From an uncultured Clostridia bacterium (lineage in GTDB: Bacteria > Bacillota > Clostridia > Christensenellales > UBA1242): a stretch of 64,000 bases of DNA. Below, in pieces: positions 1 to 7,389 of the stretch. The translations under genes and the position numbers were made by a program. Under the pieces are notes generated by a model. It saw only the letters and a program-made list of their open reading frames with translations. It searched no databases and had not been told where the DNA came from. The stretch is taken from positions 26,529 to 90,528 of the forward strand of contig CALVTR010000001.1 in NCBI GenBank assembly GCA_944362965.1. Direction: 5' to 3'. The stretch's first letter is position 1; each line of letters starts with the position of its first letter.

Positions 1-858
1 AGAAACATGATCGATATAAGCCGGAGAACCTACTAAATACCAAAGATTATCATTAAAACTATTATAATAGTGTCCTTCATCATAACCCATGCCATTAGCA
101 GTAATATAGAAACTCCCACCACCTGGAGCGTATAATTCCACGTCTTCTATTACTAAACCATTTGAAGTCCTATTATTTAAGGCACTTAATTGCGTTAAAT
201 ATGAACTATCACTAGCAATAGAAATATAACTTGTTTCGAGTTCCAAACTATCATTACTCCCGCTATATGTTAATGTGTGAATTACTCCATCATCCCCCAT
301 AACATACACGTCTCTACCCCCGTGATGTGAAAATGTTGCTGTAAAGCTTGTTTGTTCTGCTATATCTATAACAATGTTGTTAAGGTTTATTGTGGTTGAG
401 CTTGTGACCTGAGCACTAATGTATATTGTGCCGGAGATGCCATCATAGGTTGCAACTTGGTCAAGTGGAACGCTATCTCCTGCTATTGTTCCGCTGACTG
501 TTAAGGTTGCATTTGACAAGCTTGACTGACTGCTTGCACTGTATGTGGTTTCTGTCGTATTGATAACGTCAATTTCAATGGACACGCTTCCGCTATCTGA
601 ACTGATTGAGCCAAAGTCAAGTTCAAAACTTTCACCTACGAAGCCCGGCATAAAGTTTTTTATTGTCTCGCCTTCTGTTTGTCCATCTGAAAGCCTTATA
701 TCTTTGATATACAAAGTTGAATCGTCTATATTAAATTCAACATTGCCCTTTAAGTTTATTGTAAAACTGCCCGTCGTGGCTAGCACACCCACAAGTAGCA
801 TACTTAGCACCAAGATAAATGCTGAAACAACTGAAATTAATTTTATCTTTAATGACAT
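1..858 (-). CDS. secreted SipW/TasA-type surface protein, copy 1 (C-terminus beyond window)
   Basis: The reading frame opens with ATG at 858, behind AAAGGAG, and runs off the left edge with no stop, giving 286 visible codons. It begins MSLKIKLISVVSAF, followed by one hydrophobic segment ending in GVLAT, so an exported protein is likely. Residues about 1-163 are almost identical to the 21.9 kb paralogue, including the IVIDIAEQT stretch. After that the sequence diverges, although both keep an ELYAP motif further on. The body is rich in Ser, Thr, Ile and Val, as expected for a beta-sandwich. I infer a TasA/camelysin-like surface or fibre protein processed by the signal peptidase at 41.4-42.8 kb. 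Its promoter is the poly-G promoter at 1301-1328. Confidence 0.7.
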   Translation of the reverse strand, partial: MSLKIKLISVVSAFILVLSMLLVGVLATTGSFTINLKGNVEFNIDDSTLYIKDIRLSDGQTEGETIKNFMPGFVGESFELDFGSISSDSGSVSIEIDVINTTETTYSASSQSSLSNATLTVSGTIAGDSVPLDQVATYDGISGTIYISAQVTSSTTINLNNIVIDIAEQTSFTATFSHHGGRDVYVMGDDGVIHTLTYSGSNDSLELETSYISIASDSSYLTQLSALNNRTSNGLVIEDVELYAPGGGSFYITANGMGYDEGHYYNSFNDNLWYLVGSPAYIDHVS

Positions 859-1007
859 AATAATTCTACTCCTTTTTTATTTTTCTGTTTAGTTGGTTTA
901 AAGATGCCTGTTTTATGCAAATCTCAAGTGGTGAATAAATGCATATTCTTGTATTTATACCTTAATATAGCATGACGGCACAATGGCGAATTTAATTTTT
1001 TTACAAC

Positions 1008-1023
1008 TGTGACAAATGTCACA
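1008..1023. promoter_or_regulatory. CRP/FNR-type palindrome
   Basis: TGTGACAAATGTCACA is a perfect TGTGA-N6-TCACA palindrome in the 5' leader of the surface gene that starts at 858. It lies between the four-way-junction element and the start codon. This is the consensus of CRP-family operators in other bacteria. No regulator gene is visible nearby, and one site could occur by chance. Confidence 0.3.
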
Positions 1024-1130
1024 CTTTAAACCTAGAACAACACTTCCCCTTTGATAAAATTTGATTGGTTTGAAAGAAATTTAGTGCGGGTTGATATTGC
1101 TTGTCTTTAAATAAAAACTGTGCGGGCTTG

Positions 1131-1258
1131 GCTGTGAGCTTTAGCTCTGCCCAAGAAAACATGCGAATTTTTAAATTCGCATTATGACGCAAAAGCTTTT
1201 GCGTCATCAGAAACTCTTTCGAGTTTCTGTTTTCTTGGCCAGTGGCTAAAGCCACAGT
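1131..1258. repeat. four-way-junction (cloverleaf) element A1
   Basis: The outer stem pairs CTGTG-GCTTTAGC and CCAAGAAAAC with the far end. It encloses three nearly perfect hairpins: GCGAATTT/AAATTCGC, GACGCAAAAG/CTTTTGCGTC and AGAAACTC/GAGTTTCT. Read on the minus strand it lies in the 5' leader of the 858 gene, downstream of the poly-G promoter. The element at 22068-22194 is a near-identical copy. No T-run follows it, so it is not a simple terminator. Confidence 0.8.
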
Positions 1259-1300
1259 CTTTGCTTTTAAGATAATAATATTATATCTTAATTTATCTTT

Positions 1301-1328
1301 ATTATACCCCCCCCGCAACCCACGTCAA
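1301..1328 (-). promoter_or_regulatory. poly-G spacer promoter 1
   Basis: On the minus strand the -35 is TTGACG (1323-1328) and the -10 is TATAAT (1301-1306). The 16-bp spacer ends in eight consecutive G (C at 1307-1314 on the plus strand). The promoter points at the surface gene starting at 858 and gives a leader of roughly 435 nt. Matching promoters are at 22239-22265 and 31736-31763. Slippage in the G run would change the spacer length and so the promoter strength. Confidence 0.75.
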
Positions 1329-1428
1329 GCAAATTTAACAAATTTTTTAAAAATTTTTAATTTTTTTCGTTTTTTTATTTTATAGCCTATTTTGTTTATC
1401 ATGCCTACTTTTTTCATAATATTTATAA

Positions 1429-1454
1429 CAAAAAACACACATATAGTATGTGTG
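1429..1454 (-). terminator. intrinsic terminator after era
   Basis: On the minus strand CACACATA-CTA-TATGTGTG is followed by a T-rich run. It lies about 20 nt past the era stop codon and ends the floA-to-era block. Confidence 0.7.
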
Positions 1455-1475
1455 CTATAAAAAATTAAAATTTAT

Positions 1476-2312
1476 TTAATATCCCAAGCTCTTTACCTTG
1501 TCCGGTCTGTCTCGCCAATCTTTTTCTACACGGACAAAGATTTTAAGCATAACCTTTTTGCCTAGTAGTTCTTCAGCAAATCCCCTTGCATAAGAGCCTA
1601 TCTTTTTTAGTGTTTGTCCGCCCTTGCCAATTATCATACCTTTATGCCTATCATTTTCGCAAATAAGGTCGGCATCAATATAGCAAATATCTTCGCTTTC
1701 ATTAAACCTTATAATTTCAACAGCCACTCCATGTGGCACTTCCTGGTGCAAAATATTGAGAGCTTTCTCTCGTATTTCTTCTGCTATTAAAAACTTAACA
1801 CTCTTGTCGGTATACATATCTTCGTCATATATATAATGCTTATCTTGGTATTCTGGCAAATGCTCCAATATCTTCTCTTTGAGAGCGTCAATGTTTTCGC
1901 CTGTAAGTGAAGATACTTCAATATCGGCATCAAATGACTTTAAATTTTTTAGGTCTATCTTTGTTTTAACTACAAGGCAAGGTGTTTCAAGATGAGCAAT
2001 ATACTCCTTCTCTTCGTCAGTTGGCGTTTTGCTGCCATCCATCAAATATAGAACAAGGTCAACCCCGCTGACTGCCGCCCGGACGTTTTTCGACATTGCC
2101 CTATCAAGTGCATTTTTGCTATGGTGAATGCCCGGCGTATCCACGAACACTATTTGATAGTCGCTGCCCGTGAGAATACCTAAGATATTATCACGCGTGG
2201 TCTGTGGTTTTGATGAAATAATCGCCACCTTTTGCCCTACGAGAGCGTTTACAAGGCTGCTTTTCCCTGCGTTTGGCAGCCCAACAAGTGCAACATATCC
2301 TGCTCTAAACAT
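1476..2312 (-). CDS. era: GTPase Era
   Basis: Era is an essential GTPase that binds 16S rRNA near its 3' end and helps 30S maturation. The 278-residue protein has G1 GLPNAGKSS near residues 11-19, the G3 DTPG, a TKID G4 motif and a C-terminal KH domain with GMIIGKGGQTLKKIG. It is slightly shorter than typical Era (about 300). Its start overlaps the ybeY stop by 8 nt, and the ybeY-era order is common in Bacillota and links two ribosome-maturation factors. Identification is firm from motifs and context. Confidence 0.97.
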   Translation of the reverse strand: MFRAGYVALVGLPNAGKSSLVNALVGQKVAIISSKPQTTRDNILGILTGSDYQIVFVDTPGIHHSKNALDRAMSKNVRAAVSGVDLVLYLMDGSKTPTDEEKEYIAHLETPCLVVKTKIDLKNLKSFDADIEVSSLTGENIDALKEKILEHLPEYQDKHYIYDEDMYTDKSVKFLIAEEIREKALNILHQEVPHGVAVEIIRFNESEDICYIDADLICENDRHKGMIIGKGGQTLKKIGSYARGFAEELLGKKVMLKIFVRVEKDWRDRPDKVKSLGY

Positions 2313-2790
2313 GCTTTTTGCCTCGTTTCAATTTTAGGTTGCTAAGTATCTTCTCCGCAGTTTCATTCATAATTTTTTCATCATTTTCTTCAATATGGTC
2401 ATACCCTAGCACATGTAAAAGTCCATGAAGGGCAAGAAAGCCTATCTCACGTTTTTTGCTATGTCCATATTCTTTCGCCTGCTTTCTTGCAATCTTAGGG
2501 CATATCACAACGTCACCGAGATATAATGTTCCATCTGGTGATTTTTCTTTTGCAAACTCCTTAAGCTTATGTGGGTAGACAATGTCAAGCATTGGAAAAG
2601 ACAGCACGTCTGTTGCCCTGTCAACTTTTCTATACTGATTGTTAAGGTCTCTTATTCTTTTTTCGTCTGCAAATGAAACTGTTATTACACTTCCTTCAAG
2701 GTCATTTTGTGTTTCTTGCATTGCTGCATGGTAAATTTTTGTTATAAGACTTCTACTACAAAAAGATACTTTTTCAAAATTGATTTGCAC
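2305..2790 (-). CDS. ybeY: endoribonuclease YbeY
   Basis: YbeY is a metal-dependent endoribonuclease involved in 16S rRNA 3'-end maturation and ribosome quality control. The 161-residue protein carries the family's zinc motif HGLLHVLGYDH near residue 121 and the conserved RKVDRATDVLSFP segment. It lies two bases after yqfD and overlaps era, so all are probably co-transcribed. In many Bacillota a PhoH gene sits between yqfD and ybeY; it is absent here. Confidence 0.96.
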   Translation of the reverse strand: MQINFEKVSFCSRSLITKIYHAAMQETQNDLEGSVITVSFADEKRIRDLNNQYRKVDRATDVLSFPMLDIVYPHKLKEFAKEKSPDGTLYLGDVVICPKIARKQAKEYGHSKKREIGFLALHGLLHVLGYDHIEENDEKIMNETAEKILSNLKLKRGKKHV

Positions 2791-2792
2791 TT

Positions 2793-3917
2793 TTATTCTC
2801 CTATGTTCTTATTGGTGGTTATCGTATAGCTAACTATATGACAACCCGCCCCTTCGCTTATATAATAATTTTCACTTATTATTATGTCATTTTCTTGCAA
2901 AAAAATCAAGGCTTTTTGACGTGCTTCTGCAATTTTATCTTCTTTAACGTCATCAAAATTTGAAATAATTTCCTTTGTTTCTATTTCATAATAGGTGGTC
3001 TTTCTTAATTTCAGCGGCAAAATCAAATTTTTTGTAAGGTCTTCGGTGTAACTTTTAATTTCATACTCTTCAAAATTGACTTCTTGAGTGTTTGAATAGA
3101 TAACTAAATCTCCTAGCAGCACTTCAACATTTGTGAAAAGATTGCCTGTTCTTGTGCTTTCAATTCTATAATCATAGTGCGAAGCAGTGGCACTAATCCA
3201 CACATTTGCATAGATTTCTGCCTTAGGCTGCACCTGATAGACCGTTCCATCAGCGTCAGTTGTGTATGGCAAAACTAAAACATCACCTTTCTGCACAATA
3301 TCGCCTTCATTGACGTTAAGTGTGCCTTGAATAAGGTTTATCTCTGTTATCATTCCGTCATACTCGCTGACTATAGGCTGAAAATCATCGCCCATTTCAT
3401 TTGGCAAGACGGCTGGATTTAGGTTTATAATCAAACTTTGCCCAACAATCGCTACACTCACCGAGCTTACAAAATCAAAATTATTTCGTATCATAATTTC
3501 TAAGTTGTCGGTGGAGATATTGCTTTTAAAATTGCTATTCATATTATCTTTAACAAAGCTCTTTACTTCCTGACACTCCGCACTCTCGCCGCCCCATACT
3601 TCTATTTTTAGCACCAGATTAAACTGCACCAAATAAAAAATAAGCGATATAATTATTCCTGCAATTATACCATATCTTAAAAAAGCCTTTTTGAGATTAT
3701 AGAAAAATCCACGATGAGATATAGAAACTATTTCAAGCCCTTGATTTTCAATTAGCTTTTTTATCTCCTTTGTGTCCTTGAGTTCCACTTCAAACTGACT
3801 ATTTTTTTCATCTTCTCGCTTAAAATTAAAAATCTTGACCTTCTTTGAAATGTTGTTTAAAGCCCGCTCTTGATTTAGTCCCTTGACTTTAAACGTTATC
3901 CTATTTTTCAGCATCAA
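2793..3917 (-). CDS. yqfD: sporulation protein YqfD
   Basis: YqfD belongs to a family of membrane proteins conserved in spore formers and expressed in the mother cell in Bacillus. The 374-residue protein has a basic cytoplasmic N-terminus, a transmembrane segment near residues 84-104 (GIIAGIIISLIFYLV) and a large extracytoplasmic part. The N-terminal KVKGLNQERALN region and the later GDIVQKGDVLV stretch are family-like. Its start overlaps the yqfC stop by 4 nt, the usual partner gene. Confidence 0.9.
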   Translation of the reverse strand: MMLKNRITFKVKGLNQERALNNISKKVKIFNFKREDEKNSQFEVELKDTKEIKKLIENQGLEIVSISHRGFFYNLKKAFLRYGIIAGIIISLIFYLVQFNLVLKIEVWGGESAECQEVKSFVKDNMNSNFKSNISTDNLEIMIRNNFDFVSSVSVAIVGQSLIINLNPAVLPNEMGDDFQPIVSEYDGMITEINLIQGTLNVNEGDIVQKGDVLVLPYTTDADGTVYQVQPKAEIYANVWISATASHYDYRIESTRTGNLFTNVEVLLGDLVIYSNTQEVNFEEYEIKSYTEDLTKNLILPLKLRKTTYYEIETKEIISNFDDVKEDKIAEARQKALIFLQENDIIISENYYISEGAGCHIVSYTITTNKNIGE

Positions 3918-4177
3918 AATATCTCCACTTTGTTTATTTTCCCCTGCAAAAGCAGTGTGTTATCGGTAAGCTCATTTAAGACTAGATTTTCACCTTCTAC
4001 AACAACCCTGCCCTTCTTTATCTTGAACGCCACAGTCTCTCCGCTTAAAATGGTAACACCGTGATGCCCTTCAACATATAGCAGTTTGCCTGATAAGTTG
4101 ATGATATTATAGTCATTAAGCAAATTGTGGTCAAAATTTGTCACCTTGTTTTTTATCTCATCAAAAAAATTGAACAT
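3914..4177 (-). CDS. yqfC: sporulation protein YqfC (YabP family)
   Basis: This is an 87-residue YabP/YqfC-family protein. The core INLSGKLLYVEGHHGVTILS followed by a predicted beta-rich tail matches the family, and YqfC is paired with YqfD across spore formers. I chose the ATG at 4177 (MFNFFDEI) because GGAG lies six bases upstream; an in-frame TTG at 4189 overlaps that site. Its molecular role in spore formation is not defined from sequence. Confidence 0.88.
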   Translation of the reverse strand: MFNFFDEIKNKVTNFDHNLLNDYNIINLSGKLLYVEGHHGVTILSGETVAFKIKKGRVVVEGENLVLNELTDNTLLLQGKINKVEIF

Positions 4178-4220
4178 ATAAGTCTCCAATTTAAGATATG
4201 CTCATATTCAAATATATATT

Positions 4221-4246
4221 AAAAAAAGAGTAGCAAAAGCCACTCT
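4221..4246 (-). terminator. intrinsic terminator after the floA pair
   Basis: On the minus strand AGAGTGGC-TTTT-GCTACTCT is followed by six or more T. It begins right at the stop of the 4248 gene and separates floA and its partner from yqfC. Confidence 0.85.
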
Positions 4247-4247
4247 T

Positions 4248-4844
4248 CTAGTCATCATATTTATTGAAAACATTGCTTAAAATAACTGCTTTTATCTCTG
4301 GCGGAAGGTCTTTAATTTTAGATAGGATATCCTTGTTTAAAATCCTTCTTGAATATGCATGTTCGTCAAGGAACGCTTCAAAATCATCTTTTTGCTCTCT
4401 TCTTTGCGGGCTTGCATTCATTTTGGAACGTTCGGAATTAAGTAAATCAAGAATTTCTCTGTTCTCTAGATTTCTTGGCTGTCTAGTCCTTGTAGTGCGT
4501 TCGGGCTGCATTCTTCTTGGTTGAGAAAAAGTTGACTCTGGTGGAACATAATCTTCAATGATTGGACCTTGTTTTTCCGTTTCAACCTTTTTCTCAGAGC
4601 TCTCAATTCTATTCTCAGCTGGTTTTTCTTCAGCTGCTTTTATAGGTTCTGTATTTTCTTGGTCTTTTGATAAGGTTATTTTGTTGTCATGCTCAAGATT
4701 CTCTTTCTCAGTTTTATATTTTTGTAAGTTTTCTTGAAGTTTTTTAAAACGCTTTTTATTTGCCCTGCGTATAAAGATAATTGCAATTATAATAGCGATA
4801 AGCACCCCGCCACAAATTATTCCTATAAGTAATGGCGTGCTCAT
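4248..4844 (-). CDS. single-pass membrane protein with charged tail, FloA partner
   Basis: I do not recognise this 198-residue protein as a named family. Residues about 5-25 form one transmembrane segment (LLIGIICGGVLIAIIIAIIF) followed by basic residues, so the N-terminus is probably outside. Residues 30-100 are a Lys/Glu-rich, probably coiled-coil or disordered linker. A short folded-looking end (DFEAFLDEHAYSRRI to NKYDD) follows. It starts exactly at the floA stop, so it is translationally coupled and may work at FloA-containing membrane domains. That role is inferred only from position. Confidence 0.75.
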   Translation of the reverse strand: MSTPLLIGIICGGVLIAIIIAIIFIRRANKKRFKKLQENLQKYKTEKENLEHDNKITLSKDQENTEPIKAAEEKPAENRIESSEKKVETEKQGPIIEDYVPPESTFSQPRRMQPERTTRTRQPRNLENREILDLLNSERSKMNASPQRREQKDDFEAFLDEHAYSRRILNKDILSKIKDLPPEIKAVILSNVFNKYDD

Positions 4845-5866
4845 CAGTATAGATCTCCATCATCGTCATCTTGTTTCTTATTGTCGCTGATGATTGCACG
4901 TCTTAAGGCGGTATCGGCTTGCAAATTCATCAGTTTATAATAATCCATCACAGAGAATCTTCCTTCCTTGATTGCCTGAGAAATTGCCTGTGGAACTTCG
5001 GCTTCAGCCTGAAGCACTGTCGACTTCATCTCTTCAGTCTTTGCACGCATTTGAATTTCTTTGATTTCTTCCTTATTTTTCATCTTCTCAGCTTCGATTG
5101 AAGCATAGATTTTGTCTTTCTCAGCCTGTCTCATTTCGCTTTCCAAGTTTAAATCTCTGCCCATTTCAACGGAAGTAATATTGATATCATACATTTCGAA
5201 CATAGACTTTTGCGTGATAACCCTTAAGTCCATATTTGAAAGCAAACTTGGATTTGGTTCTGCAAGAAGTGCTTTGTGGTCTTTTGTTTTTGAGATATTT
5301 TCCATAATCCACGCGCTGACATTATTCTTTAAATCTTCAAGCCCAAGACTATTAAGATACTTGTTTATATTCACCTTTACTGAGAATTTAGCATTGGCAA
5401 TAATTTCAATGTTGTCTTGTGTAAATCCCCTTATATCTCTAACTTCAACCACTTTAGAAACTATCGCGTCGCGAACGACATTGAACACATCTCCTGATGC
5501 AAGCTCTATAGCACAGGCAAGATTAAACCCAAGTTTGATTGAAGCTTCTTCTGCCATATTCATTGCCTTTATAACATTGACAATGTTTCCGCCAGAAGTT
5601 ACCAAAGTCTCAATTTCATTGAGAGATATATTTCTCTTGGCTTTCTTTGCCATGATATAAGCTGAAACTATATCTTTTACATTAAATTTTCTACTTTTTA
5701 AACTTATCAATCTATAACTTGGAATATAACAACCTGCAAACAATGCTGTAAACCAGCTTTTAAGTGGAACTATACAATAATAGATAATTAAAATTAAGAG
5801 TATTGCACCAAAAACTGATACAAGTGTTATCTCAGTTGCTCCAAATGCTAATAATAATGACTCCAT
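4844..5866 (-). CDS. floA: flotillin-like protein FloA
   Basis: FloA (YqfA) forms functional membrane microdomains in Bacillota. The 340-residue protein has a hydrophobic N-terminus (LLILIIYYCIVPL), an SPFH-like core and a helical C-terminal region rich in Ala, Glu and Lys (AEAEVPQAISQAIKEGRF). The ATG at 5866 is preceded by GGAGGAAAAC; a TTG twelve bases upstream overlaps that site and was rejected. FloA, yqfC and yqfD are neighbours in many spore formers, which supports the call. Confidence 0.93.
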   Translation of the reverse strand: MESLLLAFGATEITLVSVFGAILLILIIYYCIVPLKSWFTALFAGCYIPSYRLISLKSRKFNVKDIVSAYIMAKKAKRNISLNEIETLVTSGGNIVNVIKAMNMAEEASIKLGFNLACAIELASGDVFNVVRDAIVSKVVEVRDIRGFTQDNIEIIANAKFSVKVNINKYLNSLGLEDLKNNVSAWIMENISKTKDHKALLAEPNPSLLSNMDLRVITQKSMFEMYDINITSVEMGRDLNLESEMRQAEKDKIYASIEAEKMKNKEEIKEIQMRAKTEEMKSTVLQAEAEVPQAISQAIKEGRFSVMDYYKLMNLQADTALRRAIISDNKKQDDDDGDLY

Positions 5867-6012
5867 GTTTTCCTCCAACCTTATTATATCACAACAACAA
5901 ATTTATGTAAATACCCATAAATTTAAAATTTGGTATAATTTAACGATTTTTTCAGGAAATTATGGTATAAAACATATTATTTTTTGAAAATTTTGCCGTT
6001 TTTGTTTAATTT

Positions 6013-6852
6013 TTACTCTTTTCCGATAAATGACCTTTGATAGTAAAACAAATATTGCTGTGCATAGCCTGCAAGCGAGCCAAACTCTGAAACAAGATTT
6101 TGTGATATTTTCTCTCTGTTTTGAAGCGGCGTGTAGTATTTGTTATACATTTGCTCAATCCATGTGTCCACAGGAAAGACATCAAAACGATTGAAGCCGA
6201 ATAGTAAGACACAATCCGCTACTTTTGGTCCAACTCCGCTCAAGGAGATGAGTTTTGCCCGAAGCTCTTTTGTGCTTAAAGCTTGCATATCACAAAGCTT
6301 ACTAGGAGTTATCTGTCTTAAAACCTTATAAAGATAGTCAGCTCTATACCCTGCACCCATGTTCTTGAAAAATTCTTGACTACACTCTAGCAGTCTATCA
6401 TAACTTGGAAAAGATTTATGCTCCTTGCTCTCTCCACTTTCTCCGATAGCATTTCTTATATTATTTAAAATAAGCTTTATACGCTTTATATTGTTATTAG
6501 CCGAAATTATAAAAGAAATAAGTGTTTCAAATGGATTTTGCTTTAAAATTCTAATTCCATAGCCAAATTTGATTGGCTCACGCATAATATTTTGCTTAGA
6601 TAGCTCTGCTTTTATTTTGTTATAATCATTATCAAGGTCAAACCAGTTTATAAAATAATCAATATCTGTTGTGTATATTCGTGTTTTGCCATCTTCTTCA
6701 ATAATCTCTGCATACTTATCTTGCGGAAATACTATAAACCTGTCGTCTTTCTTTTCATAGCAGAAAACTTGTCCACATTCTAAAATATGTTCTATATTAA
6801 ATTGACTTTTATCTTCTATTTCAATAAAATTTTCACCTTTTGTATAAATCAT
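6013..6852 (-). CDS. ogg: 8-oxoguanine DNA glycosylase, OGG1 type
   Basis: This enzyme excises oxidised guanine during base-excision repair. The 279-residue protein has an OGG_N-like N-terminal domain (HILECGQVFCYE) and a helix-hairpin-helix/GPD segment, LSGVGPKVADCVLLFGF, carrying the catalytic lysine. The catalytic aspartate is in PVDTWIEQMY. The spacing of Lys and Asp matches the bifunctional glycosylase/lyase family. It is transcribed alone. AlkA-type 3-methyladenine glycosylases are the main alternative but lack the OGG_N features. Confidence 0.9.
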   Translation of the reverse strand: MIYTKGENFIEIEDKSQFNIEHILECGQVFCYEKKDDRFIVFPQDKYAEIIEEDGKTRIYTTDIDYFINWFDLDNDYNKIKAELSKQNIMREPIKFGYGIRILKQNPFETLISFIISANNNIKRIKLILNNIRNAIGESGESKEHKSFPSYDRLLECSQEFFKNMGAGYRADYLYKVLRQITPSKLCDMQALSTKELRAKLISLSGVGPKVADCVLLFGFNRFDVFPVDTWIEQMYNKYYTPLQNREKISQNLVSEFGSLAGYAQQYLFYYQRSFIGKE

Positions 6853-6893
6853 AAAAAACCTCGCAATTATTATAGCATACTTAACACTAATTG

Positions 6894-6929
6894 TTAATAA
6901 AAAAATATATCATTTTTTACATGATATAT
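6894..6929 (-). terminator. intrinsic terminator after the SpoVM-like gene
   Basis: On the minus strand ATATATCAT-GTAAAAA-ATGATATAT is followed by seven T. It lies about 95 nt past the small SpoVM-like ORF and upstream of the glycosylase gene, which supports a separate short transcript. Confidence 0.7.
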
Positions 6930-7023
6930 AACAAGCTATAGATTTTAATAGCCTTAAATTAATAACAAAATATGTAGATATGAAACGTGAAAAATTGTCT
7001 CAGATGGCAAATTTTAAGTTAAT

Positions 7024-7128
7024 TTAAGCGTTTTTTGACTTAAAAAATCTTTTTAGAAAAAAGCTGAGCCACTTAGGAGCTTTGATACATATTATTCTAT
7101 ACTTTGCGTTGTCTTTCTGTTTTTCCAT
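7024..7128 (-). CDS. spoVM: SpoVM-like amphipathic coat-assembly peptide
   Basis: A 34-codon ORF in the gap between feoB and ogg reads MEKQKDNAKY then RIICIKAPKWLSFFLKRFFK and ends SKNA. SpoVM in Bacillus is a 26-residue amphipathic helix, MKFYTIKLPKFLGGIVRAML then GSFRKD, that recognises the curved forespore membrane and recruits SpoIVA. The I-K-x-P-K-x-L core, the basic amphipathic helix and the charged end all match. SpoIVA is in the same window (36.9-38.4 kb). No clear ribosome binding site precedes the ATG, and the N-terminus is longer than usual, so the exact start is uncertain. Confidence 0.6.
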   Translation of the reverse strand: MEKQKDNAKYRIICIKAPKWLSFFLKRFFKSKNA

Positions 7129-7242
7129 ATTCTTATTTATTCAAATTTATGTTGCAATGTGAAAAAAATTAATATAAAAGATAGGAAGAATGAAAAGACT
7201 TAGCTTAAAATTAATATTGTTGAAAAGTTTTTTGTAAGCTTG

Positions 7243-7343
7243 GCGGCTATCGGAAACGCAAGCCTTTTTAGGCTTGCAAAAGGAAGCTCCGCTTCCTTTA
7301 AAAACTTTGAGCCCTTGCTCAAAGTTTTGTTTCCGATAGCCGC
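7243..7343. repeat. four-way-junction (cloverleaf) element A3
   Basis: The outer stem is GCGGCTATCGGAAAC paired with GTTTCCGATAGCCGC. Inside are three hairpins: GCAAGCC/GGCTTGC, AAAGGAAGC/GCTTCCTTT and AAAACTTTGAGC/GCTCAAAGTTTT. It lies downstream of feoB. No T-run follows on the minus strand, so terminator activity is doubtful. The sequence is unrelated to A1/A2 but the fold is the same. Confidence 0.8.
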
Positions 7344-7389
7344 GACCTATTCCCTTGCAAGTGCCCCTTCCCCTGTCCCCAATTTCGAC

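Noticed and set aside
1019-1318. 99-codon minus-strand ORF over the first poly-G promoter and leader element
   Set aside because: It crosses the promoter and the hairpins, has no RBS, and its 22 kb counterpart (22007-22255) diverges in frame; the shared part reflects the repeat, not a protein.
7243-7343. Element A3 as a simple terminator of feoB
   Set aside because: No T-run follows the outer stem on the minus strand, and the fold has three inner hairpins like its relatives elsewhere.
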